A stretch of 64,000 nt of DNA from UBA4416 sp020846025 (lineage in GTDB: Bacteria; Bacteroidota; Bacteroidia; B-17B0; Aurantibacillaceae), in assembly GCA_963169295.1 (NCBI GenBank), contig CAUJDD010000031.1, positions 1 through 64,000 on the forward strand, in the 5' to 3' direction. The number at the start of each line of letters is the position of its first letter. The first letter of the stretch is position 1. The translations under genes and the position numbers were made by a program. A model generated the notes under the pieces. That model was given only the letters and a program-made list of their open reading frames with translations, did no database searches and was not told where the DNA came from. Shown here piece by piece: positions 1-9,438 of this stretch.

Positions 1-1107
1 ACTTTAGGTATTTTAATATTTGGTATAATAGTTTCCATTCAATTAATGTATTGGAAATATACCACTGGAAAGTTTTTGTTTTATAGCTACCAAAATAACT
101 TAGGAGAAGGATTTAATTTTTTAAAACCCTACGTGTTTGAATTTTTATTTAGTTTTAGAAAAGGATGGTTGCTTTATACGCCTATTATGTTATTTGCTTT
201 AATAGGATTGTTTGTTTTATTCAAAAAGAATAGAACCATGTTTTTGTCTGTTTTTATTTATTTTATTCTCAACTTTTATGTGATGTCTAGTTGGTCGTGT
301 TGGTGGTATGGCGATTCTTTTAGTTCTAGAGCCATTATCCCATCGTATGTTATTTTATCAATACCACTTGGGTTTATGTTTGTGGAAATAAATAAACATA
401 GATTTAAGTATCTATTTGTAACAATCGTGATGTTTTTAATTGCACTTAATTTATTTCAATCGTGGCAAGTTACCAAGGGTATCATACACGGCTCTAATAT
501 GTCAAGAGCGTACTACTTTTCAACCTTTTTACAAACAGAAAAACCAACCAAAGAACAAAAAGCATTACTATTGATGGATAAGACTGCACTTAATTTTAAA
601 TATGACACCGTAGTTCCAGATTTAAGTAATTACAAATTGGTTTTAAGAAAAGTAGATGATTTTGATAAAACTATAAAGGACAGCATTTGGACAAGAGGTT
701 TTCTTGCCTCATCATTACCTAATAGTTACGAAACTAATCTGTTTAATAGATTTTGCATTTTGCCAAATGATATACCATATAAAAAAATCACAAAAAAGTC
801 GCACTTAATTTTTAGGTTAAGCACAAAGTTTTTTACAAGGATGCCACCAGATAGTTTAGATGCAGAGTTATTGATTAATATGCAACATAGTAACAAATGG
901 TTTAGCGTAAAATCTAAGAAGATTAAAAATAGTTCGTACAAACAAGGTGTGTGGAATGAACTAGAATTATATTACATAACCCCCGATTTTTGGAATAAGA
1001 ATGATTTTGTACAATGGTATTTTTGGAATCAAAGTAATCATTCCATTTACGTTGATGATTTAACTCTAGAAGCTTATGAGCCAATAGTAGATGAATCGGT
1101 GTTTTAA
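1..1107 (+). CDS. Polytopic membrane protein, glycosyltransferase 39-like, C-terminal part
   Basis: The reading frame is open to the left edge of the window, so the true start lies outside; 368 residues are visible. The first half has several hydrophobic helices. A loop with the order WWYGDSFSSR-IP follows, a pattern I associate with Bacteroidota dolichyl-phosphate-mannose mannosyltransferase-like (GT39/ArnT-like) membrane proteins. The last ~170 residues are soluble and probably extracytoplasmic. The family suggests transfer of a sugar from a lipid-linked donor at the inner membrane, but the acceptor is unknown and the catalytic N-terminal half is missing here. The assignment rests on general architecture and one loop motif. 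Confidence 0.6.
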   Translation, partial: TLGILIFGIIVSIQLMYWKYTTGKFLFYSYQNNLGEGFNFLKPYVFEFLFSFRKGWLLYTPIMLFALIGLFVLFKKNRTMFLSVFIYFILNFYVMSSWSCWWYGDSFSSRAIIPSYVILSIPLGFMFVEINKHRFKYLFVTIVMFLIALNLFQSWQVTKGIIHGSNMSRAYYFSTFLQTEKPTKEQKALLLMDKTALNFKYDTVVPDLSNYKLVLRKVDDFDKTIKDSIWTRGFLASSLPNSYETNLFNRFCILPNDIPYKKITKKSHLIFRLSTKFFTRMPPDSLDAELLINMQHSNKWFSVKSKKIKNSSYKQGVWNELELYYITPDFWNKNDFVQWYFWNQSNHSIYVDDLTLEAYEPIVDESVF

Positions 1108-1139
1108 CTAGTGGTTCTATTACGAGGTTGAATTACCGA

Positions 1140-1154
1140 AAAACATGATGTTTT
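1140..1154. repeat. Small perfect inverted repeat after the glycosyltransferase gene
   Basis: Arms AAAACAT and ATGTTTT flank a single G, 33 bases after the stop codon. It could be a weak hairpin ending the upstream transcript. No clear T-run follows, so a terminator role is uncertain. Confidence 0.3.
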
Positions 1155-1271
1155 AATTATGAAATCCATCCTTTTTTAAATTCTATCCTCTAAAGTATAG
1201 TTTAGATTTTAATCATCAAAAATTGTGTTAAATATCATATAACTGATGCAGTAATTTCTATTAGTTTTTAT

Positions 1272-1279
1272 TATCTTTG
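1272..1279 (+). promoter_or_regulatory. Bacteroidota -7 box TATCTTTG
   Basis: An exact match to TAnnTTTG ends 8 bases before the ATG of the small membrane protein at 1287. Any transcript from it would have a leader of only a few bases. Confidence 0.6.
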
Positions 1280-1286
1280 TGGGGAA

Positions 1287-1562
1287 ATGAGAAGACTAAT
1301 CGCTGCAACCTTGTTAATAATATTCACTACGTTTAATGTGGTGGTTATTTATTCAATGTACAGTAAAGGTATTAACACTTCTATTTCGATGACTGAGGAG
1401 GAAGAAACGCACAAAGAAAATTTTAAATTAATAAAGTACTCTAGGTCAAAATTACATTTGCTCGATCAAGTAGATAAGAGCCCTCTTTGTTCTACCTATT
1501 TAATCAAACATTATAAAGATGTTTGTATCGATGTGATAGTTCCCCCACCAAATATTGCTTAA
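1287..1562 (+). CDS. Small hypothetical protein with N-terminal membrane anchor
   Basis: I do not recognise this 91-residue protein. It starts with RR and a single hydrophobic segment (about residues 5-25), followed by an acidic stretch (TEEEE) and a polar tail with two cysteines that ends in a proline-rich PPP segment. The segment could be a signal anchor or an uncleaved signal peptide. A TATCTTTG promoter box lies directly upstream, which supports a real gene. It stands alone: the genes on either side are 180 and 275 bases away. Function unknown. Confidence 0.55.
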   Translation: MRRLIAATLLIIFTTFNVVVIYSMYSKGINTSISMTEEEETHKENFKLIKYSRSKLHLLDQVDKSPLCSTYLIKHYKDVCIDVIVPPPNIA

Positions 1563-1837
1563 TGGCTACTCTATAAAGAGTGCTAGTGTTCTTAGTGTAT
1601 TTCCAACTAAGACTACATCAATCTATAATTTAAAACTCATTAATTGAAAACACTTTAACTTGTTTTTAAGGTGTCGTGTGTGAATGAGAGAATGAAACGT
1701 CATCTTACCTAAGTTTATTCTATTAAGAGTTAGACTTATGTGGTAGTGATTAAATTAATGTCTAATTTCTCGCATCTCCTTGTAATTATTGTGTTTAGAA
1801 TAAAAAACAATAATCTATAAAATCGAACTATAAAAAT

Positions 1838-3385
1838 ATGAAACAATTTTTTTCAAATATTAAATATGATGCTCCTGCAAGTTTAGTGGTCTTTTTGGTA
1901 GCTTTGCCTTTGTGTTTAGGAATTGCTCTAGCTTCTACAGGCGAAAACCCTATCCTGTTTTCAGGAGTAATTGCAGGTATTGTTGGTGGAATTGTAGTAG
2001 GCTCAATTAGTGGTTCTCGTTTAGGGGTATCAGGTCCGGCTGCGGGGTTAATAACTATAGTTATTGCAGCTATTGCTACACTTGGTAGTTTTGAGGCTTT
2101 TTTGGTAACCATTATATTAGCTGGAATATTACAAGTCTTTGCTGGGTTTTTGGGTGCAGGATTAATAGGTGCTTATTTTCCATCAGCAGTTATTAAAGGT
2201 ATGTTGGCTGCTATTGGTATCACTTTAATCTTAAAGGAGATACCGCATTTAGTTGGTTTTGATAAATCATTGTTAATTAATGGCTCCAACGAACATTTTA
2301 TAGATGAATTAAATAATGCTTTACAAGCCATTAATCTAGGGGCTGTAATTATAGCTTGTGTTTCATTAGTTATATTAATTTTATTTAATACGGCTTTTAT
2401 GAAACAAATAAAGCTTTTTAAATTTATTCCAGGCGCTTTAATTGCTGTAATTGTAGGCGTGTTATTAAACCTCCTCTTTCAATCTTCTTTCCCTGACTTA
2501 GCGTTATCGAGCGAACATTTGGTAAATTTACCTGTTATTACCTCTATGGAAAACGTGGGAGATTTTTTTATCACCCCAGATTTTTCTGCTTTATCCAATC
2601 CTAATACTTATGCCATCGCATTTACAATTGCTTTAGTTGCTAGTTTAGAATCTTTATTAAGCGTGGAGGCTACTGATAAACTTGATCCTGAAAAAAACGC
2701 CACTGATCCAAATCGTGAACTAAAAGCTCAAGGTGTAGGAAATATCGTGTCGGGTTTATTAGGCGGATTACCAGTTACGCAAGTTATTGTAAGAAGCTCG
2801 GCTAATATTAACTCGGGTGCAAAATCTAAATTATCTACTATTTTTCATGGAGTGTTATTAGTATTGTGTGTGGTATTAATACCAAATATACTTAATCTTA
2901 TTCCTTACGCTTCATTGGCCGCTATCTTAATGATGGTAGGATATAATTTATCAGCAGTAAATTTATATAAGAAAATGTATGCCTTGGGTATTGACCAATT
3001 CTTGCCTTTCCTTGCCACTATTGTGGGTGTATTATTAACAGATTTATTAAAAGGTATTGCCATAGGTTTGGTGTTTGCTATCTTTTTTATTCTTCGAAAA
3101 AATTATAAGAGTAACTATAAAATTGAAGATGGTGAGGAGGATGGAAAACCATTGATCAAGATGCAATTAGCTGAAGATGTATCTTTTTTAAATAAAGGGA
3201 GCATTTTAGAATCGTTATATAAAGTTCCAGAAAACGCTCATCTAATTATTGATGGGTCTAATAGCAAATTTATAGATTATGATGTTTTAGAGGTGATACA
3301 GGAATTTAAAATGTATAAAGCAAAAGAACGTAATATAAAAGTTACAACATACAGAGTTAAAAGTGTTCCTATCATGGGGCACTAA
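1838..3385 (+). CDS. SulP (SLC26) family anion transporter with STAS domain
   Basis: Inner-membrane anion transporter of 515 residues. The first ~400 residues carry the SulP membrane domain: the N-terminal APASLVVFLVALPLCLGIA segment, a SGPAAG loop, and the LESLLSVEATDKLDP segment typical of the family. A cytoplasmic STAS domain follows (about 425-515, with the IDGSNSKFIDYD strand-helix). The beta-carbonic anhydrase gene starts 38 bases downstream on the same strand. In known SulP-carbonic anhydrase pairs the likely substrate is bicarbonate, as in BicA-type transporters, so CO2/bicarbonate handling is the best inference. Sulfate or another anion cannot be excluded. The upstream 275-base gap shows no clear TAnnTTTG box. 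Confidence 0.88.
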   Translation: MKQFFSNIKYDAPASLVVFLVALPLCLGIALASTGENPILFSGVIAGIVGGIVVGSISGSRLGVSGPAAGLITIVIAAIATLGSFEAFLVTIILAGILQVFAGFLGAGLIGAYFPSAVIKGMLAAIGITLILKEIPHLVGFDKSLLINGSNEHFIDELNNALQAINLGAVIIACVSLVILILFNTAFMKQIKLFKFIPGALIAVIVGVLLNLLFQSSFPDLALSSEHLVNLPVITSMENVGDFFITPDFSALSNPNTYAIAFTIALVASLESLLSVEATDKLDPEKNATDPNRELKAQGVGNIVSGLLGGLPVTQVIVRSSANINSGAKSKLSTIFHGVLLVLCVVLIPNILNLIPYASLAAILMMVGYNLSAVNLYKKMYALGIDQFLPFLATIVGVLLTDLLKGIAIGLVFAIFFILRKNYKSNYKIEDGEEDGKPLIKMQLAEDVSFLNKGSILESLYKVPENAHLIIDGSNSKFIDYDVLEVIQEFKMYKAKERNIKVTTYRVKSVPIMGH

Positions 3386-3423
3386 AAAATAAACAATATT
3401 AATTTTTTAAATATTTAAAAGAC

Positions 3424-4062
3424 ATGGAAGCATTTTATAATCAATTATTAGAAAATAATAAAAAATGGGCTCAAGATAAAATTAAAAATAACCCAAACTT
3501 TTTTTCGGATTTAGCCAAAGGACAAACTCCACCCGTGTTGTGGATTGGTTGTGCCGATTCGCGTGTGCCTGCTAATGAGGTAATAGGTGCTAAAGCTGGT
3601 GAAGTGTTTGTGCATCGTAATATTGCCAATATGGTTGTACATTCTGATATGAGTATGTTAAGTGTGTTGGATTATGCTGTGAACGTATTAAAAGTAAAAC
3701 ATATTATTGTGTGTGGTCATTACGGTTGTGGAGGTGTACACACTGCTATGACCAACAAAAAAGTGGGCCTTATAGATAACTGGATAAGACATATAAAAGA
3801 CTCATATCGTTTTCATAAAGAAGAATTAGATGCCATAAAAGATAATAAAGCTCGTTTTGATCGTTTTGTGGAGTTAAATGTAGTAGAGCAAGTTCACGAT
3901 TTAGCTAAAACTTCTATTATTCAAGAAGCATGGAATAGAGGTCAAGAAGTACATATCCATGGCTGGGTGTATGCCATCGAAGACGGAATTATAAGAGATC
4001 AGAAATGTACTTTAAAGAGTAATAAGGAGTTAGAAGAAGTTTATCAATTAGCGTCGGCTTAA
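3424..4062 (+). CDS. Beta-class carbonic anhydrase
   Basis: Interconverts CO2 and bicarbonate. All active-site features of a beta-carbonic anhydrase are visible: zinc ligands Cys43, His99 and Cys102 (motifs GCADSR and CGHYGCGG) and the Asp45-Arg47 dyad. At 212 residues it has normal length and no signal peptide, so it is cytoplasmic. It follows the SulP transporter by 38 bases and is probably co-transcribed, supplying or using bicarbonate moved by that transporter. Its TAA stop abuts the stop codon of the opposite-strand wecB gene with no base between them. Confidence 0.95.
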   Translation: MEAFYNQLLENNKKWAQDKIKNNPNFFSDLAKGQTPPVLWIGCADSRVPANEVIGAKAGEVFVHRNIANMVVHSDMSMLSVLDYAVNVLKVKHIIVCGHYGCGGVHTAMTNKKVGLIDNWIRHIKDSYRFHKEELDAIKDNKARFDRFVELNVVEQVHDLAKTSIIQEAWNRGQEVHIHGWVYAIEDGIIRDQKCTLKSNKELEEVYQLASA

Positions 4063-5208
4063 TTACAGGTGTTGAATCATCTCTCTGCACATAAACTCAG
4101 CAGCATGTCCATCACCATATAGTTTTGGAAATTCAAATTGTTGTTTAGCAGAGAGTTTTTCGTAAGCATGAATGATTTGTTGGGTATTGGCGTCGGCAAT
4201 AATGGCGGCGCCACACTCCACTAATTCTACCCATTCTGTTTCTGAACGAAAAATAACACAAGCTTTCTCAAAATAAAAGGCTTCTTTCTGTACTCCGCCA
4301 CTGTCGGTCATTACTAGGCTGCAATTTTTTTCTAAAGCAATCATTTCTAAAAAAGAAGCAGGCTTTATAATTTTAAAGCGGTTACTGTTTTTAATTTTAT
4401 CTAATAAAGCACCATCAATATTTGTTTCTAATAATTTGGCGGTACGTGGATGCAATGGTAAAACAATTGTTTGTTTACTTTTTTCACTTATTTGAAATAA
4501 GGCATCAAAAATAGCGTTTAACCTACTAGGCTCATCGGTGTTATTGTTGCGATGAATAGTGGTTAAGATAAATTCATTTTTTTGTAGATGAAGTTCTTTA
4601 ATGATGGATGTTTTTTCTTCGGCTACAGTACTAAAATGTAAACTATTATCATACATCACATCACCACAATGGTAAATCTTTGGATTATCGGCATGATATG
4701 GTGCTTTGTTCTCTGTTTTAAACCCTTCTTTTTGTAAATTTTGATAACCAGTTTTAGTAGGAGAAAATAATAGGGTAGAAACGTGGTCGCACATAATACG
4801 ATTTATCTCTTCAGGCATTGCCTTATTAAAAGAACGTAAACCAGCTTCGATATGCACTACTGGTATATGAATTTTACTCGCCGCAATAGCACCCGCCAAA
4901 GTAGAATTGGTATCTCCATATAATACAATGGCATTTGGTTTTTCTTTAATTAAAATTTCTTCTATACCCGAAATCATCGTGGCAGTTTGTTTTCCGTGGC
5001 TTCCGCTACCTACTTGTAAATTGTAATTTGGGGCTGGAATACCTAATTCATCAAAAAACACCTGACTCATATTTTCATCGTAATGTTGCCCTGTATGCAT
5101 AATAACTTCTGTAATCTGTTGTTTAAAATGCGTACTAATAGCTCGGCTTAATGCGGCTGCTTTTATAATTTGTGGACGAGCTCCAATGATGGTTACAATT
5201 TTTTTCAT
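4063..5208 (-). CDS. wecB: UDP-N-acetylglucosamine 2-epimerase (non-hydrolysing)
   Basis: Converts UDP-GlcNAc to UDP-ManNAc for surface polysaccharides. The 381-residue length and motifs fit the WecB/MnaA family: GARPQIIKAA near the N-terminus, HTGQHYDENMS, YGDTNSTLAG, EAGLRSFNKAMPEEINR, TIHRNNNTD, LHPRT and TDSGGVQKEA. Cytoplasmic enzyme. No other nucleotide-sugar genes stand beside it here, so the polysaccharide it serves is unknown. It converges on the carbonic anhydrase gene with zero spacing, and lies 53 bases after radC on the same strand. Confidence 0.94.
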   Translation of the reverse strand: MKKIVTIIGARPQIIKAAALSRAISTHFKQQITEVIMHTGQHYDENMSQVFFDELGIPAPNYNLQVGSGSHGKQTATMISGIEEILIKEKPNAIVLYGDTNSTLAGAIAASKIHIPVVHIEAGLRSFNKAMPEEINRIMCDHVSTLLFSPTKTGYQNLQKEGFKTENKAPYHADNPKIYHCGDVMYDNSLHFSTVAEEKTSIIKELHLQKNEFILTTIHRNNNTDEPSRLNAIFDALFQISEKSKQTIVLPLHPRTAKLLETNIDGALLDKIKNSNRFKIIKPASFLEMIALEKNCSLVMTDSGGVQKEAFYFEKACVIFRSETEWVELVECGAAIIADANTQQIIHAYEKLSAKQQFEFPKLYGDGHAAEFMCREMIQHL

Positions 5209-5261
5209 ATTTCTAAATCTGTTATATCAATTTGAGGGATTAAAAAATTAATGGATATTGA

Positions 5262-5963
5262 TTACAAAATGCCTTCGTCAGCAAAACTTAAATAATTGCT
5301 ATCGCCTATTATTAAATGGTCTTGTATGCTAATATCAAAAAGCTTTGCAGATTCTTTTAGTCGTTTAGTTAAGTCAATATCTTGCTGACTAGGTTTTAAA
5401 TTTCCAGAGGGATGATTATGGCCTAAAATAATTCCAGCAGCCAAACATTCAATGGCTGGCTTTATAACTAAGCGAATATCCACAAAAGTACCTGAAACAC
5501 CCCCTTTACTAATACATTCTGTTTTTATTAATCTACCACCTCTGTTAGTAAATAAAACCCAAAACTCTTCATGAGGCAAATCGCTTAGTTTTTCTTTTAA
5601 AATAATAAAGGCTTTTTCAGAACTAGTAATTAACGGTTTCTCCTCTATAAGTTCTGTTTTTCTTCTTCTACCAATTTCGAGAGCAGCCGCTATGCTTATT
5701 GCTTTTGCTTCGCCAATACCTTTAAATTTCTTTAAGTCATTGATTTGTAGTTTGGCTAATTCATTTATTGAATTTTGATGGGAGTTTAAAATTCGTTGGG
5801 CTAACTGCACGGCGGTTTCTTTTTTGTTACCTGAACCAATTAAGATAGCAATAAGTTCTGCGTCAGAAAGAGATTGCCTGCCTTTTTGTAATAGTTTCTC
5901 TCTTGGTCTGTCATCTTCAGAAAGAGATTTAATTGTTAAATGTTTATGTAAAGATTCTTCCAC
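5262..5963 (-). CDS. radC: RadC family JAB-domain protein
   Basis: This 233-residue protein has an N-terminal helix-hairpin-helix region (LKKFKGIGEAKA, about residues 75-90) and a C-terminal JAB/MPN domain with the JAMM metal motif GHNHPSGNLKPSQQD. This is the normal RadC layout. Despite its name the family has no proven role in recombination repair; the biochemical function is unsettled. The start is GTG at 5963, giving the usual N-terminus. A divergent MFS gene begins about 58 bases away. Confidence 0.92.
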   Translation of the reverse strand: MEESLHKHLTIKSLSEDDRPREKLLQKGRQSLSDAELIAILIGSGNKKETAVQLAQRILNSHQNSINELAKLQINDLKKFKGIGEAKAISIAAALEIGRRRKTELIEEKPLITSSEKAFIILKEKLSDLPHEEFWVLFTNRGGRLIKTECISKGGVSGTFVDIRLVIKPAIECLAAGIILGHNHPSGNLKPSQQDIDLTKRLKESAKLFDISIQDHLIIGDSNYLSFADEGIL

Positions 5964-6007
5964 TAGAGGATTTAAAAATAATGCTTTTTAATAAAACATT
6001 AAAATAA

Positions 6008-6015
6008 TACTTTTG
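6008..6015 (+). promoter_or_regulatory. Bacteroidota -7 box TACTTTTG
   Basis: Matches TAnnTTTG. Its last base is 6 bases before the ATG at 6021. A GTG at 6015 in the same frame overlaps the box and is therefore an unlikely start. Confidence 0.6.
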
Positions 6016-6020
6016 TGCCC

Positions 6021-7274
6021 ATGTCATTTCTAAATTCGATCCAAATTTTAAAACACCACGAATTTCGTCGTTTTATATATGCTCGCTTATTTATTACGCT
6101 TGCTATTCAAATGCAAATGAGTACGGTGTATCTACAAATTTATTATGAACATGATAGAAATGAATTAACTTTAGGATTAATTGGATTAACCGAAGTAATT
6201 CCTTTTGTAATTACTTCTTTTTTTTCAGGGCATTTTGCAGATATTATAAGTCGTAGAAAAATCTTATTATTAGGTACTTTATCTTTATTGTTAGGCTCTC
6301 TATTTTTGTATTTATATAGTAGTGATTATTTTCCATCATTGAAATTATTGGGAGCAAGCGCTTTATTTAGTGTGGTGTTTATCTTTGGAATTATCCGTGC
6401 TTTCTTGGCAGCTGCCACACAACCTTTTATGACTCAAATTGTAGAACGGCATCAATATACTCAAGCAACTACATGGAACACAACTGTATGGCATACAGCC
6501 TCTATTGTTGGGCCGGTATTAGCAGGATTAATTTATGGATTTAGAGACGAACAACATGCAGATTGGTGTTACCTCATCAATAGCTTTTTACTTGTAGGCA
6601 CCTTGGTATATTATTTCTCAATTTCAGATAAGCCAGTTCCTAAAAAATCTCAAAATGAAAGTATGTTACAAAGTATTCGATCGGGAATAACATTTGTAAG
6701 AGGTAATAAAATGATATTAAGTGCTCTATCGTTGGATATGTTTGCAGTATTGTTTGGTGGTGCAGTGGCTATTGTTCCGGCGTTTACCGATAAAATTTTA
6801 GGCCTAGGCCCTGAAGCCTATGGTTTATTAAGAACAGCTCCTGGTATAGGTGCTGTTATTACCTCATTTTATTTAGCATTTAAGCAACCTGGAGTAAATG
6901 CTGGTAAAGAGTTATTATGGACAGTAGCAGCATTTGGTGTTAGCACTATTTTATTTGCTTTATGTACGAATTATTGGTTAGCTTTTTTAATGTTGCTATT
7001 AACGGGCGTGTTCGATAATGTTAGCGTAGTAATACGACATACTATTTTACAATTAATGACTCCAGATAATATGAGAGGCAGAGTATCGGCTGTAAATAGT
7101 ATTTTTGTAGGATCTAGTAATGAGTTAGGTGCATTTGAATCGGGTTTAGCAGCGCGCTTAATGGGCTTAGTACCTTCTATTATATTTGGAGGCGCTATGA
7201 CAATTATAACGGTAATTGGTGTTCATAAGTTGAATCCCCAACTTAGTCAGTTAAATATGAAAGAGCTGGAATAA
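6021..7274 (+). CDS. MFS transporter, EntS/enterobactin-exporter-like
   Basis: A 417-residue inner-membrane protein with about 12 hydrophobic helices. It has the MFS loop 2-3 motif form GHFADIISRRK and the DNVSVVIRHTILQLMTPDNMRGRVSAV segment typical of the MFS-3/EntS-like exporter group. It probably exports small molecules by proton antiport; the substrate cannot be read from the sequence. I chose ATG at 6021 because the GTG two codons upstream lies inside the promoter box. It is a single gene, with no obvious partner genes. Confidence 0.85.
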   Translation: MSFLNSIQILKHHEFRRFIYARLFITLAIQMQMSTVYLQIYYEHDRNELTLGLIGLTEVIPFVITSFFSGHFADIISRRKILLLGTLSLLLGSLFLYLYSSDYFPSLKLLGASALFSVVFIFGIIRAFLAAATQPFMTQIVERHQYTQATTWNTTVWHTASIVGPVLAGLIYGFRDEQHADWCYLINSFLLVGTLVYYFSISDKPVPKKSQNESMLQSIRSGITFVRGNKMILSALSLDMFAVLFGGAVAIVPAFTDKILGLGPEAYGLLRTAPGIGAVITSFYLAFKQPGVNAGKELLWTVAAFGVSTILFALCTNYWLAFLMLLLTGVFDNVSVVIRHTILQLMTPDNMRGRVSAVNSIFVGSSNELGAFESGLAARLMGLVPSIIFGGAMTIITVIGVHKLNPQLSQLNMKELE

Positions 7275-7381
7275 ATCTTTATCCAAGTTTTACTTCTTTA
7301 TTTTTGCATCTAGACGAACTCAAATTATTTTTATTTAATAATGAGTAATAGAAATCATCTTTTATTCTAAATAATTTATTC

Positions 7382-7389
7382 TAAATTTG
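7382..7389 (+). promoter_or_regulatory. Bacteroidota -7 box TAAATTTG
   Basis: Exact TAnnTTTG match overlapping the first possible TTG start (7387) of the sensor kinase. A second TTG at 7396 lies 7 bases after the box. Confidence 0.5.
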
Positions 7390-7395
7390 ATACAC

Positions 7396-9375
7396 TTGTA
7401 TTTTGTGTTACAGTTTAGGATATTAAAATATATTTATTGTATAGCATTTGTGTGTCTTAGTTTCTACACTAAAGCTACAAAGCCTGAATACCTGGATAGT
7501 GTCCTTCAACGATTAAGAACCACAACAAACATTAAAGACCAATTAAATTGTTTATATACTTTAAGTTATGAGTATGGGCTTATTAATCCTCCACTGGGGA
7601 TTTATTATGGTAATAGATGCTTAGAGTTAGCTATTAAACACAATGATTTAGTATTTCAGTTAAATGCTAATAATGGAATTGCTAATGCCTATGAAACTTT
7701 AAATAATTATGATTCGGCTAAATTTTATCACCAACGTTCTTATGAAATAGCTAGGATAGCTAAAAAACCTAGACACATAGCCCTCACCCTTACAAATGTT
7801 GCATTATGCAACAAGCAACTTGCTCAATATGATAATGCACTTAATCAGTACCTATTAGCATATAAATTTTTTGAAAAGGAAAGCACCTATAACCCACGCA
7901 TTCATTTTTATATTAGTGAGATTTATATGCACTTAGGTGATTTTAGTAAAGCAGAATTTCATACACAAATAGGAATTAAAAGGTCAATAGAATATAATTA
8001 TGACGATGTTACTAAATATTTACTGATTAATCATGCAAGATGGTTGCAACACATTGGAAATATAGATTCTGCTGAGCATGTACTAAACAAAGTAAGAGAA
8101 GATTTAGTGGGACATTATGATGTAGTGTGTTTATGTTTATGCTTGCATACTCTCGGGAATCTATATTCCCTCAAAAAAGATTATACTAAAGCTTATAACT
8201 GTTTTGTAACAGAACTTGGATTTCAACAAAAATTAAGTAATACAACGGGTATTTATTTAGCTAATATTGAAATAGCGTATAGTCTGGCACTTATAAATCC
8301 TCAGAATAAACAACTAGTAAATACGCATATTAATAAAGCATTAAATTTCATCTCTAAAATTAAAAGTAATATAGATATTTTAATCCCGTCAATCCAAAAG
8401 ATTGCAAGAGTATATGAGGCATTAAATGAGCATAAACAAGCATTGTCTTATAATAACCGTTACATTCACTTAAAAGACTCTATACTAACAAAGGAGAAAC
8501 AAGCTCAGTTAATGGATATTCAAACTAAGTACGAAACCAATAAAAAAGAACTAGAAATTATACACCTCAAACAAAGTAACCAAATTAATGCTTTGGAGTT
8601 AAGGGCGCAACAATATGAAGTTCAAAAAAGAAATATTTTGATTGCAAGTGTTTTATTGGGACTACTTTTGATGGTTATAATTTTTTATACACTTCATCAA
8701 AAACAAAATATTAAAAAACAGTTAGAAAAACAATTAGCAATAACACAAACAGAAGAAAAAGAACGGCAACGTATTTCAAAAGATTTACATGATGAGTTAG
8801 GGTCAGGATTATCTAAAATTAATTTTTTAAGCGAACTATTAGTGCAGGATAAAAATCAATCCACTCAAAGCATCCAAACAGCGAAGACTATTACCGAAAC
8901 CGCTAGGCAACTAATTTCGAATATGCGTGATTTAATTTGGGTATTACAGCCAGACAATAACCAAATACAAGAGCTACTTATTCGCATAAGAGAATATGCT
9001 TCGGATTACCTAGATGATTTTTGCGAGGATGTGACTTTTGATTTTCCCGCACAGGTTGATCATATAAATATTATTAAAGAAGCAAATCATGATATTTTAA
9101 TGATTGTAAAAGAGTGTTTAAATAATATTGTTAAACATTCTAAAGCAACTCAAGTGCTGTTGTCAATAAAAATGATGAATCAAAGTTTAACTATAACCAT
9201 TCAGGATAATGGAATTGGGATGGATGTAACAAAGCCTAAAAATGGAAATGGATTAAGAAATCTGGTTGCAAGAATTCAAGCATTAGGAGGGAAGCAGGAA
9301 GTAAAATCAACTGTCAATATTGGCACTACGTTTATTTTTGATATACCATTACATGCAATTGTAAGAAATAAATAA
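7396..9375 (+). CDS. TPR-containing sensor histidine kinase (HisKA_3/NarX-like)
   Basis: Two-component sensor of about 659 residues. Order: signal peptide or anchor (1-25), a periplasmic region of tetratricopeptide-like helices (about 40-390), a coiled coil, one membrane helix (about 412-432), a HisKA_3 dimerisation domain with ERQRISKDLHDELGSGL (His465 from this start), and a HATPase domain with N box KECLNNIVKHS, G1 DNGIGMD and G2 NGLRNL. The kinase should phosphorylate the LuxR-type regulator encoded 63 bases downstream. The start is uncertain: TTG 7387 overlaps the promoter box, so TTG 7396 is preferred; GTG 7405 is also possible. The signal sensed is unknown. Confidence 0.88.
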   Translation: MYFVLQFRILKYIYCIAFVCLSFYTKATKPEYLDSVLQRLRTTTNIKDQLNCLYTLSYEYGLINPPLGIYYGNRCLELAIKHNDLVFQLNANNGIANAYETLNNYDSAKFYHQRSYEIARIAKKPRHIALTLTNVALCNKQLAQYDNALNQYLLAYKFFEKESTYNPRIHFYISEIYMHLGDFSKAEFHTQIGIKRSIEYNYDDVTKYLLINHARWLQHIGNIDSAEHVLNKVREDLVGHYDVVCLCLCLHTLGNLYSLKKDYTKAYNCFVTELGFQQKLSNTTGIYLANIEIAYSLALINPQNKQLVNTHINKALNFISKIKSNIDILIPSIQKIARVYEALNEHKQALSYNNRYIHLKDSILTKEKQAQLMDIQTKYETNKKELEIIHLKQSNQINALELRAQQYEVQKRNILIASVLLGLLLMVIIFYTLHQKQNIKKQLEKQLAITQTEEKERQRISKDLHDELGSGLSKINFLSELLVQDKNQSTQSIQTAKTITETARQLISNMRDLIWVLQPDNNQIQELLIRIREYASDYLDDFCEDVTFDFPAQVDHINIIKEANHDILMIVKECLNNIVKHSKATQVLLSIKMMNQSLTITIQDNGIGMDVTKPKNGNGLRNLVARIQALGGKQEVKSTVNIGTTFIFDIPLHAIVRNK

Positions 9376-9410
9376 CCAATTTGTAGTATATATATTACTA
9401 AAAATCGAAT

Positions 9411-9418
9411 TATTTTTG
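9411..9418 (+). promoter_or_regulatory. Bacteroidota -7 box TATTTTTG
   Basis: Exact TAnnTTTG match, 21 bases before the ATG of the response regulator. It shows that the regulator has its own promoter and that the in-frame GTG at 9418 is not the start. Confidence 0.5.
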
Positions 9419-9438
9419 TGTTGATAAATTGCCCACAA

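Noticed and set aside
1563..1837. The longest gap (275 bases) as a site for a small RNA or hidden gene
   Set aside because: Only a 5-bp hairpin (ACTCT/AGAGT) near its start; no open frame, no clear promoter box and no recognisable RNA.
1828..2112. A 94-codon frame opposite the start of the SulP gene
   Set aside because: Antisense shadow; the SulP reading is unambiguous.
9418..9438. GTG 9418 as the start of the response regulator
   Set aside because: It overlaps the TATTTTTG promoter box; ATG 9439 gives the normal receiver N-terminus.
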